From contig SMMW01000559.1 in the NCBI GenBank assembly GCA_004794655.1, positions 2,728,001-2,792,000 of the forward strand: a DNA stretch of 64,000 nt, read 5' to 3'. Origin of the DNA: Marisa cornuarietis. Its lineage: Eukaryota > Mollusca > Gastropoda > Architaenioglossa > Ampullariidae. The position numbers and the translations under genes were made by a program. Shown here in pieces: positions 31,206-44,868 of this stretch. Below the pieces are notes generated by a model. That model worked only from the letters and a program-made list of their open reading frames with translations, had not been told where the DNA came from and ran no database searches. Positions within the stretch are counted from its first letter, which is position 1. Every line of letters begins with the position of its first letter.

Positions 31206-33566
31206 GGACTGACTGACCTACACACAGGTCATGCACTGTCACACATGCAAAAGATAATACTACGTTCGGTTACCACCGAACCAATGAAAAGAATTTTATT
31301 TCTTGCCACAAAATGTCTGACAGTGTACTTCTGTGCAACAGACAATACGATAAGGCGGAATGTGACCTTTTTTCAAAACTAACCCACATCCAGTAAAATG
31401 ATGAGCCGATGTATCACAAGTATCGTGCCAACACGTCCCGATACGACGCTACTAGAAAACTGAAAAAATTAAAACTAAGATTTTAAAGGAAAAAAGCACA
31501 AAACAACGAAGAACTGATTTCACGTCACATTGTTTTTCGAAAAAACTAATAATATTTTCATCATCTGATTGGAAAACTAGAAAAAATATACATATATATA
31601 CACATCCCGTCAAGATACTGCAATAAGTACTAATTTGATAAAACTCGCAATATTCTTTTTTGCATTTTTCAGTATTTTTGGCTACAGACTATAGCAACAA
31701 CTAAAGGTGAGGGCAATACTCTTAAGGATTGTGCAGACTTCAACATTAACTGTAAACAGTCCTTTGATAATACTGCATTGAGACAATCTCCTTGCGTAGG
31801 CTGTAAGTAGCTGTGCTCATATTTCCTTCAGATCAGGTTTATGTTTTACAAGAACGATAAAGACGGGCGAAGATATAGGGGGGAGGTATTGGTCTACTTG
31901 TTATTATATCAAAATGTTTACTTACAAGGTTAGAATGCATAACCAACTTTTTCATGTCTTTTAAGAAATTAAAGAATTTAGGCTCGATCGCATGACGATG
32001 GTGTTCGAAGTAAATAAATAAATAAATAAAAGTATGGTTGATAACTGCACAAGAATGACTGGGCCAACGTCTTCTAAAAGCATCAATCACGGAAATAAAT
32101 AATGTAGATTCTAGTAAAAATAGGACATTAAAAACTATCTCTGACACAAGGCATTAAAGGCTGTCACTGACACAACAAATGGCGAAGTAGAGAATACCGA
32201 AAGCTAAGAATGTTCAAGGCATCGTCGACTGCGAGTGTTCGCCGCTGTGACGTCATTGAAGTATAGGAGGATAATTATTAGTCACAGAGTTTACGAGTAA
32301 AATTCCCCTTTCAGCGAAACCGAGCATCTGTTTCTCTCCCCTCTGAACAAAACCTGTTGCAGACGACTCTACGTAAACATTCCCCTTTCAAATTTGTCTT
32401 CCTCTCCAACGTCTAGCAACAAAATTTAACGCTTTTTGCCGCAACCCAGTTGACCGACACCCGCGTCATCATCCAGATGAGCAGCTCGGGTTGTGAGCTT
32501 GCTGATCAGTCGGGGTTTCAACACATTTTGAGTTCTGCTATCGTCGCAACAGACAGTGAATCTACATTTTGTTTTACATCTACCGGCTGTCTACAACTCG
32601 ATCTTCGTTGTGATGGTGAACTCTACGTGTTGTCAAGTTAGCGTATGTTCAAGAGTCGACAAACCAATACACGTCACTGGAAACACCACCACCCCCACCA
32701 CCCCAGCAATAATTCTCCAAGTAGTTTAATCATTGCTGTTTCTGGAATCCAACATGTATTTTTTGTTGACAAAAAGTAAAAATTATCGGATGATTTTTTA
32801 AAAATAAAATATGATTCCTTCAGACGTCACTTTTATTTAGGGGTTTTCTTGAGAGTTCATGTCCTAAACATTTGAGTTTTCTTCTGTTTTTGTGTTATTT
32901 TAACTGTTTATAACAATAAATATAAAATATCAGCAGGGATTAAACATTTTTCTCAGTAGTAAGGACAGGAAAGGAGCTTTAAAAGAAAGAGTAAGGACTG
33001 GAGATTCAAACAATAGTCGAGACCTACTTTTGAACTAGTGGACAGATTGGCAAATGGAAATATGTAATCAAAGCAACATTGCTCAGATATTTTTGTCTCA
33101 CAAAATCTCCACTCACTTTCTAAACCTCACATGGTCGCGCTTCGCAAAAGTACAAAATTTGGGACAATTATTTCTTGTTAAAAAATTTGACCATTTATAA
33201 CTGAAATTTCTAGCTGCCTTGTATCCTGCGCTGTTCAGAATTGTACCTGTATGGCAATAATCAAGTCAGATCAAATTATTTTTTTTAAAAAACAGAAAGA
33301 CAAACTCTCACCGGTACGTTCAACGTCTTGTTCCTTGAACAGCATCTTGAGCAAAAAACTGACAGACACTATTTGTGCTTCAAAATGCTTACAGACTGCT
33401 AACCCCATCTGTTAGGTAGATTGGGGAAAAAAATAAATCTGTAAAAAGAAGTAGCCAAAAGCTTGACTACTGTAGACGTGCTTTATCTGCTCAGTATGGC
33501 CATTTTCCTGCGACAGACTCATTTCCGTGAAACCCCAAAACCTGTTTTTGTTTTGCTTCTTCCTGA

Positions 33567-33910
33567 CTATTTGTCATCGTGGCTGCTGCAGGCCACCAGA
33601 CTGTGACTGCGCAAGACGGCCACGCGTGGCTGGGCCAGCATTTCTTGCCAGTGCAGCAGTTCCTCGCCGCGGGCATACATGAACGGTCCGATGACTGCGC
33701 GCCCATACTCCGTGTCGTGACTCAAGACTCCGCTGCGGGCGCTGGACACCATGAGGGCCAACTCCAGGCGACACGAGTCCATCTGCTTTCCGGATACCGA
33801 GAAGGACAACATCTCGTTGATCTCCACGTCCAGCGCCCCAGGCCTCGTTGCTGTCCTCTTGGAGCGGTACACCTTGCGCCCGTAACACAGGTGAACACGC
33901 AGGTACACAC
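33567..33910 (-). CDS. Synaptotagmin exon 8 (C2B and stop)
   Basis: Residues 382-495 and [16 protein letters not shown] replaces the usual DPYVKV, so a key aspartate is Gly; the loop-3 LDYD motif is absent (VSSARSGV). [18 protein letters not shown] is the conserved end of C2B. The acceptor TTTAG follows a T-rich tract. Confidence 0.93.
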
Positions 33911-36900
33911 CTAAAGTAAAAAAAAAATATATATATATATATATGGTAAATTTTCCCCCTCCATGAGGGGCTTTCTCAAGCGTCATTTACATCGTGGTCT
34001 GGGATTTGTTGCTGACACCCGGTGTAAAAATGTTTTCAACCACAATATGCCTTGACGTTAGATTGTCGGAAGTATTAGATTAACGCAATTTCTTTATTAG
34101 AAATTTATTTCTAAATATTTGAGTCTGACCTGGGTATAATGCATGTGTCGGTCGGGACATAAAAGCGGCCAGTCACACACTGGAAAATTCGTCGGGTTAG
34201 AAGTCAATTAAAGAACAAAACATCCTCATGAATGATCTAGCCAGACACGTCCTCAATAATTATTTTTAGTAAATGTTTATGTGACGAGCACAGTGACTAC
34301 AACGTTTCGGGTCATGTATGTGGGTAGGTGGAAATGTGAAACTGCGGCAATGTGTACTTTAAAGAAAGAACTTTAAGAACGCTTGACTTGTTCTTCTAGA
34401 GCCCTAGGATTGCATTAGGGCCCTTGGAACAAAATTTCTTTATTTAATTTTCAATTTAATGTCCATTTTACATTAAAAAATTTATTACAAGGTAACGGAC
34501 TTAAGATTACGTTAGATACATAACCACCAATTAAAAAATATTTTTTCTATTAGTACCGGCTTATAAATTGCGTTACAGAATTAACTATTAGTGCACAAAG
34601 ACACACATAAGTATGGGAACGTAGGTAGGACAATGTGGTTGGCATATGGGCAAATTTAAAGGTCTAGAAATAAAGACCTAAAAAAATGAAAATTTAGCAA
34701 ACCCAGGTAGCCTTCGACGCTATAGTGTCTGGAGTAGGGGAAGAACAGGGTCACACTAGGGGCACCTTTTGAATATTCTCAACGGGGCGGTGTTTAAAGA
34801 TGGCAATCAATAGTAGGCGATTACAACTAGAATGATCACGAAGAAACTCTATATACGAGAAACTACAAAAGTATGCTTCTGTCTTACCTGTTTCCGCGTC
34901 CATGTCGGCATGTTTCAGACCGCGAGCCCTAATGATACCGAGCTTGATCTTCTCTACCTGAGGCAAGTAACACAGACTCACCTGCAGCTCACCAAGAGAC
35001 GCCGAAGTCTGTAAGAAAGGAAAACTAAAATATCATTCCTGAATAAAATTATTTTATTAACACAAAAGATGCTCTTATTTGGAAAATGCACATTTGCTAC
35101 TATGTTAACCTTTTAATATTATAGTATAGCATATGTTAATCTATTAAAGTTTAATATGTATTAATCTATTAATGTTTTTTATAGCAGTGGAGATCTTAAT
35201 CTGTGCTGAATGTACTCGACTGTGAGGTAAGTGCCTGATCTCAAACCTGTGACTTCAAAAATGTTCCGTGTCTACCTAGCACCTGTCCAGAAAAATGGCT
35301 ACCTACATACATGCGAGGTCTTAAAAATAAGCTTTAAATCACCGGTTTGAATTGCAAGTATACTTCGATAAATTTGGTCTACACAATCGACATGCCACTG
35401 AAGAACAGTGAGTTTAGACTCATTTTCACTGCACCTGCGACTACTAGGTTATGTGCTTTACAACCTTCACATTTCATATCAGTTGCACTCAGCAGTGTAC
35501 CAAAAAAATTATTTATAAATGAATAAGTAATTAATATTTCCTGTTCATTTTGCTTTCTTGTGTTTTGAATAATTTCCAATTTCTAACCTATTTTTCAATC
35601 GACACAAACATTTTTGAGTGCACCAGTGTCATCGTGGGTGCTGTTAGAAGCATCGTTATGATTGAATTACAGGGATTATTTTCAGACCTTTGTCTTGCAT
35701 GGTTGTCGCTTACGCTTGACGTCATCGCGCAGTAGGGGGAGGTAAGCTATTTTAGTGCGCATGATTATTTCCCCTGCCACCTCCGTCATACTGTTGACAA
35801 CTAATCCGATATCCCCCATTCTCTCCCCCTCCCCCTCCCCCCAACCAACTTCCAAAATAATTACCTCTACGTTAAGGCACCAAGAATAGCACTACACGCT
35901 ATGAATAACTTCCAGTGACGTCCGAAAAGTCTAGACATTTTCTGTCAGTGATACTAAGCTGCGTTTTCCATCTCCGAAACTACGTTATTAACAGGAAAAG
36001 CCTTATCTGCCTGAACTATTTCAACTTTCATAAATCAAGATAGTTTATAGTTGAAAAAAGCGTCTGTTAAAAGCGAACGTCATGTGGTACTGGCGGTACA
36101 ATTTTTGACTCTTTACAATCCATTGGTTGTTGCTGTTGATTAACTCTCCCCAGTCAGATATTCTGATGATCATCAAATAGGCTAGAACTTTATTTCGGTC
36201 AGACATTTGCGGAAAGAATAGTTAGGAAATAGTTATGAGCTATAGAATTAAGCAAAAACAAAACAATGGAGACAGATGATGATGATGATGATGATCATGA
36301 TCATGATCATGATGATGATGATGATGATTAGAAGAAAGGAGAGGAAGATGCATTAAGCAAAATAAGAAAAAAAAGAACAAGTGAATTTTAAGTGCATTTT
36401 CCCATTTAGGAGAGGAGCTCAGTGCTCACTAAAAGAAGTGCAAGACGATAGGGAGCAGCCGGTGTGGTTTGTCGTGTTCAGTAATCGAGGTAATAACCTG
36501 CGCAGTCGGTTCCAGGTCGGCCCAGTACGTGTCAGCATGGGTGAAGTCAACTTCCTTCAGCGGAACCATCACGTGACCCAGGGAATGGCGCACCTTTCGC
36601 TTGTCTACGTCGTAGACAGAGAATCGCAGCACGCGAGATTTCACCTCGTTGGCGGCCACCTGCAAAGAGAAGAAACGCTTGTTGAATCAAATGTCAAATG
36701 TCATATGTCAGTGGTCGAGTTGGCCTGTCGTGTCGCGTGTTGATCTGCTTACACTGCACTGTTCTTATCCCCCCATATTCATTGATCCCCCCCATATTCA
36801 CTGTATTTGCTACATCGGCCATGAATGTGACTTTATCTGTTCTACTATTGCTGAATTTGAAGAGCAGATAATCCATCTGATAATTTTGCTCCCACTCTGT

Positions 36901-39900
36901 ATAAAAATTTATCCTTTGGCTGATTTTTCATGGGAACCGCCTTTCTGTCGTTCTGCGCAAACAATTTGTCTTACTTAAACGACTTTAGATTACAACATTC
37001 TAAAAGTTGTTGTGCACCTGCTTTGAAAACATTCTATAAAACTGTTTTAACTAAACACATCGAAGAGGTAAATGTGTTTAAAATTTTAAATATGTTGGGC
37101 AACTGAGATCCGGTCCGCGAGGAATAAATAAACGAAGATTGATTAACCTGGAACACGAAGGTTTCGTTGAAAATGGGAGACAATGTCTTTTTGCGAACTT
37201 TAGAGGTCCGATAAGTCTTGTCGTCAGGGAGAAGGAACAACTTGACATAAGGATCTCGTGGATGAAGACTCTTGCCTCGCCCTGTTCGTGGAAAACAAGC
37301 ATCGAAAAAATAAGCGGAAGATAAAGGTATCTTATCAAATGGAAGTAGCTCGAAAAAGAAAATAGTGGTCAGCCTAACTAAATCAAACAGGAGATTTGAT
37401 GAAGCTATGTGACATGCATTTGTGTCCATCCCATGAAAAGAAATGGTTTTACGGTGTATTAATTTAAACTTTCCAAAATAAACACAAAACACTAAACAAA
37501 ATAGGTGACCGGACACTTAATCCCCAGACATTTAATCTCCGACACTTAATCCCCTAGACACTTAATCCTCAAAAATGCCCCCAAATTAACAATCGCCCCA
37601 ATTAGGGTACCTCCGATCATTAGTTTACCGGTCATATTGATTAACAACACTTTTCATATCATATTGTTGAAGAACATTGACTTTAATAGCTCACATGAAC
37701 TTTAACTAATGTTATAGATGTTGAAGTTAAGTATTATTTTAATTGTCAAACTTATTTTGATGTTTACATGAAAATAATTATTTGAATTTGAATTAAATTT
37801 TTCATTCACTTCATAATTTTTTAGTTGAAATTTCATTTTGAGGATTAAGTGTCTGGGGATTAAGTGTCTGGGGATTAAGTGTCGGGGATTAAGTGTCTGG
37901 GAATTAAGTGTCGGGGATTAAGTATCTGGGGATTAAGTGGCTGGGATTCACAAAATAAAATATACCTAATTCCAGGGTGCATAATCTACAAAAAACAAAG
38001 GATCACCTCCTCTAAATAAAAATGTCCCGTTGGAAGAGAAATTGGAATTTTTTATGTTCCTTGAAACTGTATGATTTTCTAGAGGAAACGATCGAACGGT
38101 GATCAGACTTGACACAAGGGGACGGTTCTGAAAAAAAAGCGCAACTGACTCACCGGGTAAATCCTTGACTTTGAAGAGCGTGACGGTGAGCTGCTCGACT
38201 GCTGCGTCATACACAAGTGAGTACCAGAGGCGGCCATGTGTAGACATGGGCAGATAGGCCTCTTCGTCCTCCGACAAGCTGCTGTTGTGGCTGCCAAAGA
38301 GAAATTTAGGCAGTGTTTGTGCGTACCTTCTGTCAAATCCGATTACTAAGCTTTTTTTTTTTGTTTCTAGTTCTGTGCTGTCTATGTTTATGTCCGATTG
38401 ATAAAGTTTTGTGCTCTTTCTATATTTTTATAACCAAATGTCAAAGCAGCTGTTTGTTTATGAAGGCTCAGTTCTTAGTTTGACCACGGACATATATTCT
38501 GCCTACATCTGTAGCCCGACAAGGTGGTACTATCCAGACAGTCTGGGATATGCAATAACGATTCATCCTGATGCTTTGCGAAATCATTACGACAGGACCA
38601 TCATCACGGAAATGTCATCATATTCATTAAAGCGTTCTCCAAACAATGCATCCATCCATTCATTCATCCAAACATATCCATTTCTTCACTTTCTTAGCGT
38701 AGCGGTGCCTTAGTTGTTGGCCCGGCGTAAAACATCAATTCCTCCCCATCTGTCAGTGTAACGGTATGACCTTTGCCCTCCATTTTCTTCCACTCGTCGC
38801 CTATTGCCAGCCAGGCTACACACTGCTGACAGGCTACTCACCTGTAAAGGTCCGGCTGCAGAGAGCCAATGAGGCTTTGTTGGTATTGAAGGGAGGACAT
38901 GCTGACTCCGCGCTCGGGTCCCGAACGAGGCTGCACGCGCTCTGGTAGAGTGAAGTCTGGGATTCGGTCCACTGTCATGGAGCGCACGAGCAGTCCTTTC
39001 TTGGGAAACTGAAGGGCGTCGGGACAAGATAGTCTCTTCGGCAGACTGGGAGAAGGCGTTCTGGTGAGGCGGTAAAGAAGAAACAGGATAAATGACTGAC
39101 AGAGCAAGCGAGCATGTATCTTGAGCGCCATCTTCTTACTTCTACCTTTAACTAAGCTTCATTGAGATGGAAATGCCTGAAGAAAGGTATAGGTAACATA
39201 TGTCATTGCTTAGTAACCGCAAAGATAGGTAAACTGCACCATTTCTTTTTCATGCTTTCATTCTTCTTTTCTTCCTTTATTCCATCACTCTGTCCATTAT
39301 TGACCGTTATTCTTTTGTTCCTTGAATGGTACATTTATTCTTTCTTCGTGTTGTCCATTACGATCACCGAACATCATAAATGCCTTTCCAGGAACATTTG
39401 TTTTATTCTGTATTAACTCATCCTCTGCACTTTTCACCAGGTCACGCCGACCGTCTAGCAGACTTTTTATGGCTTTTTTGGGTCACTTTTGGACGGCATT
39501 ATTTTTGACATTTTGCATTGCCTACGCATGAGTATCCAATTATCATTGTTGTGTCTGAGTTATAACGCAAAGTGAACTTTAAGGCAAATACGATACTTAA
39601 TCCTTTCAAAGTGCATTAAGAGATATGCTGCCATAGCCATAAATTTCTCGTTTACAAAACAAGTTTAAGACGGGCTAAAAGCATTTACCGTTCGACACTC
39701 GATACAACATAAGAGCACGTGCGCGCCTGTCCTTACCTGGAAGAAGGTGCTGACTTGGTAATACCATCATTGCTAACATCGTCGAGGGAAGCGTCAAGAG
39801 ACTTGCGGCGACGACGACGACGACGGATCCAGAACAACAACACGGCGACGAGGACCAACAAGATGGCGGCGGCCGAGCACCCAACAAGAAGACCTAGAGT

Positions 39901-42900
39901 CGACTCTGAAACAGCAGGTGACGCTTTTACGCTACGACATAAAGCTGATGGAACAGGAGGTGGTGCTGTTACACAAAAAATAAAGAGCTGATAAAATGAA
40001 GCAGGTGGTGCTGTTACAAAAGTACACAAAGTGGATGGAACAGCAGGTGGCGCTGTCACACAAGAACGTGGATGTGGTGGAGCTCTGACAGAAGTACACA
40101 GAACTGCTGAACAGAAGGCAGAGTACATGGAGCTTATGAAACTGGATGCAGACTAGAGGTTTATCATGAATTACAGCTTGAACAGAACAATGAAAATGAA
40201 TGACAATGCATTCGGATGATGGTAAACCCTCGACAAAGCATCATGAAAAGAAAAAAAAATCTAGTTAACTCAAGCAATAGAAGTTAGATTAGTGTACTAG
40301 AAGAGAAGATGAAGATAGTGAGAAGCTTTCAGCTGGTTCAATGAAGGTACTGAATGACACACTAGCAAGAGTGGCACTCTAGATTAGAACAGCAGAGGAA
40401 AAGAGAAAGGTGTTAATTAGAGACACTAAGATAGTCTAAATGAAGATACCGAGTCACGTGAGACGTAATAGAAGAGATGAGAAATATGTTAGTCAGAGAC
40501 ACAAAGATGGAGTAAAGTAAAGATAAGAAACAAAGCTAGTGTATAACATTTTCAGGCACTAGACATATCTCATAAAAGGGAATAAACTAAATAAAAATTT
40601 AATTAGGCAAGAAAGAAAAATATAACTGACAACATCTTTATTTGTTTGTATACTCGTGCCCACAACCAATGTTGGGGAAAGCGGGTGATGGAGAAAATCA
40701 AGTATTAGTTCAAAATGCATGGTTACAGTAAAAACGATTTCCTAATGCCCCAACTTTATTGATAGTAGAAAATTAAATGTTGTTGTTAACAAAGTTATCA
40801 GAAAACACTTGCAAGTTATTTATTCTCTCACATCTGCAATGCTTTAAAAAGTTAAAAGGTAACCTTTTGGATTAATTTTGTAGAATTCCTTGACAATAAA
40901 ATGGATAAACGAAACTGTGAAAAATTCTCATAGATTTCCTACAGAATTTTTCAGCGACGTATAACTGGCTTAGATCTTTATATCTTGGGCATATGAACAC
41001 AAAATGTAACTTTTTTTAGTGAGACAATAATTATTGCACAATATGTTACAAAACATTAAAAAAATCGCTATTGAGTATTTTCCCCGTAAATCATTCCCTT
41101 TCTAGCTTTCATATTCAGAAAGCGTGTCATAGCAAACAATTGGATTCTCTAAATAATATCGTTATTAGCACACAGACCACACACATCAGACCCATACAAA
41201 AGAACTGGCTTATTTTGTGTATTGAATAGCTTGAAAAAAAAATTAATGGATTACGACCTTCAAGATGACAAAGAACTTTTAGAAACCCACTTACTCCTTT
41301 ACTTGCCTTTGCTGCTAATTCATCTAAAGGCCTATTCTCACGCTGCAATGTTTTCAGGGTTTGCACGTGCAAGATTTTGCCTGCTAGGCACTGTTCTACT
41401 CTTACGTAGCAAGGCCACTCGCTAGTGTCCTGCTAGGTGACGTCATCCGCGCAGCGCATTGTGGGTAGTCGACAAAATGGCAGACAATCAGATACTTTCG
41501 GAAGCTATTGCTGCTACGTTAATAACATTGTCTAATGAAGTAGTGAGAGAGAAAAGAAGAAAAAAAGATGTGGATGAGGGGTGGGTAGCGCGAAGGAGTC
41601 GCTTAGATGCCTTATTTTCATGTCCTCTAAAAGAAATATCTTCGGAAGATTCGAGAGAATGCAGACGCTTTTTGCGAATGTCGTCTGCAACGTTTGAAGC
41701 ACTTTTATATCTGATCGAGGCTGCCCAGAGCACGAGCAATTTCAATTCAGGCATTCTTGGCCTTATCTCGGTTGAGATACTCTGGACTGGCAGTGTCGAA
41801 CAGACACAGGTAGTTTTCCCACATACAAATCATACTCGTACACCTTTCCTCTGACCACACCGCCATTTCTTAATTTGGAGGTAAAAGGGAGCTACTGTGT
41901 TCAAGCATTCCGATTGGCTACAGCCATGTAATGTAGGTCAGGCTCTGCAAGAAAATAGAATCGCGTCCTATCCGTGAAAACCTCGATGTAAAGCCCCCAC
42001 CCAGCCGTGTGCAAAACTCGGAAAGGTCCTACCAGGGCCTGCTAACCCTGCTAAGTGCGGTATATTGCAGAGTAAGAAAGTACACAGCGTGTTGACAAAA
42101 TTACTCCTAAATATTTCGATTAAATATTTCCAGATTTGGACCACCAAAAACTACTATTTCTTTTAGCAACATGTCTCCATTCCTAAAAAAAACGCATTAG
42201 ACTTCTTCATTGTTTACAACTAAGTCCAAGTATTTTGCTGGTCTGTATAAAACATTCATCTAGTTTTGTAGCCCAATTACTGTCAGAAAAAGGCAATATC
42301 GACAGCAAATAAAAGGAAGAACAACTGTATTAACGCTGGTAAAGTTGAATATCATATAGACCATTTGTTCGGATTTCGTTTGTTAATTCATTAATAAACA
42401 GTTAGAATAAAAGAATACTACATATTTTACCTTGCTTCGAACCTCTAGGATATTTAAAGTAGTCTGTCAGATCGGCACCCAGACGAAACCTAGCTTTTAC
42501 TACATTATACATTCTCTTGTAACAGAGTCAAAGGTTTTATTTAAATCCTTAAATGCTACAGATAAGTGTTGTGATGCTAGAGCTGCTTATGTATAATAGC
42601 AACTTGTGTAAAACTGTTATATATTGTACTATAATCTACTCTGAAACCAGCCTGCTCCTCACCAACAGCATCATTATGTTCAATTAGTAATGATTTTATT
42701 TAAAATAGAAATAAATCTTATTATATCTCCCTCTGTAGTTATTTGGATTATTTCTCTCTCCCTTTGTATGTAATGGCTGATTAACTATGACAATAAATCA
42801 GAGATATTACCGTTATCGAAGAAAAAATGAAATAGGACATTTAAAATGGTGTAATTTTATGTAACGAGAGTTTAAAAATTCTCCTATCAGTGTGTCAGGT

Positions 42901-44820
42901 CAAAGTGCTTTACTACCTCATAATGAAAAAAGAGAGAAAGAAAAAATGGAAAGAAAGACTAACCGACTGACCAACAAAATAATAGAAATACCATAACTTT
43001 CTGTTAAAGTGATGTCGTCTTTTTAACAAGACAAAACTTAATTACTCCAGGAAGACCAAGGCAAGCTGGTTGTTTCTACATAAGAAACCTGCTGCTATTT
43101 TCTATCTGTTTATCCATCGTTCTATTCACAACATTTCTCCGTATGGACTATATAATACATACAAAAATTCGATCATGCTTATCGATTAAAGTATAATACT
43201 CTTTTGAGAGACCAGGGCACAAGCCAACGGCAAAACAGACCTGACCCAGACTAATTATTGATCCCCCCCTTTGAAAAAAAACGACGAACGCCCTCGCCTG
43301 CCTACTTGCTTTTTCGAGCTGAGATTGTGGGCTGATAATGAGATTTCTAGAGAATTTTTGTTTCTTTCTTTCGATGTCGGATGTTCGAGGTAGAGAAGAA
43401 CCTTATCAACCCTTGTGTAATCTGAATAGACGTTAGGTGAGATCGAGCTTCTTTACTGCTGTTCTATGGCACACCATGTCCAAAGAGTCGAAAAGGCTCT
43501 GAAGCCACCCACGGTGCAATAGATCTCAACAGAATTGGACCCCTGCTGCTATCACTCACCACACGCAGGTGGCAGCACCTGCAAGAAATTTAAATATGTC
43601 TGTGTAGGTGGGTATAGTGGGCAGAGATAGGGAGAGCGCGCGGTCTGACACTTATGGAAGGAAAATATTCCCTGAGGATGAAAACGGACACAGTACAGAA
43701 AATGCAGAGGTAGAAGGACCATCATTTACTGTTCAGTGTATATGGCGATCTGAGTTAGGAAGCAATATGTAACACAAACTGCGGACCCAACAGATCTCTA
43801 GTAAAAAAATAAACCGCCCACTGATTTCGGTGCCTATTTTTAATCAATGACGTAAGGTTATTATTAGTTTGCTTTTATGGTTATGGCTATGCTCAAAGTA
43901 TCTCAAGAAACAGACGAGCAGCAGAAAATTCTTATTTGTGATTTAAATAAAAACAACAACAACAACCCAGTAATAGGCAGCTTTGTGAGAGGTAAACACA
44001 CTATTTTCCTCGAAAATCTTAAATTAGAACAAAAGAGAAAGTGGATAGCGTGAAAGTGAAATTCGAAGCAATGCGCATGCGAGGTGCGGTTGTCATGGTG
44101 ACAGTTCGACGTGGGTTGAGTCGGAAGCGCGGCGAGGGGAGGGGGAAACCTGTCGCGACGCAGAAGGGAGGAAAGGGAGGAACTAGTTTCCTGTCGCACG
44201 GCGCCTGCGCCATCCAGGGTCTCAGCATCTCTACATCGAAGTGACTTCCTAGCTCCCCAGGCTATATCGTGCAAAGATAAGTCTGCTGGTCATGCACATG
44301 CAACGCGATTCTCTTGAGGCAGACAAGGGGAGGGGGGGAGAAATTGGTTTTACGCCGAGCCAGCAAATAAGGCTATAGCACGGCAAAACAGCCAGTCTTG
44401 TAAACAGATGCCACATCCAGAGAAAAAACAGCGTGCCCGAGACGAGAGCTGAACCCGGGACAGCCAACCTCTATTGGTGACAGGCGCTAACCGTTGCACC
44501 TTGGGACCACCATCCGTCCTCCTTTGAAGCAAACAAAAGATGCGAGCAGATCATTACTCAGTGAAGAGTGACGATCTGAACAGGACACCATCCTGGCTGA
44601 TCTCTCGTCTGTGAGGTGCTTATGGCGGTCTATCTTATCGTTTTATGTAACGTGTAGTGTAGTAATCTACCTCCGTAAGAAAATATCTTTTATAATCAAG
44701 TGTTCTATGCCTCTCATTCCTCATTCTTCATCTTCGTCTGTCGTTTTTGTTTGTAGTCTTTAGTGTATAACGCATTGAACTCTCACCTATATGGGAAAAT
44801 GCGCTCTACAGATTCTATCA

Positions 44821-44868
<48 letters not shown>

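Larger units (their letters stand above)
28985..33566. other. Intergenic region between convergent genes, with cadherin 3'UTR
   Basis: AT-rich. The left part is the 3'UTR of the cadherin, with candidate poly(A) signals at 29237 and 29751. The right end must contain the synaptotagmin 3'UTR; a minus-strand AATAAA lies near 32832. A CA repeat sits at 31149-31201. I see no further gene. Confidence 0.6.

Noticed and set aside
32450..32641. Small open frame between the two genes
   Set aside because: 63 codons without a recognisable domain; chance length for this composition.
37838..37949. Short direct repeats resembling a CRISPR array
   Set aside because: Units of 15-16 bp without spacers, present inverted at the other end, in a eukaryotic intron: a foldback element arm.
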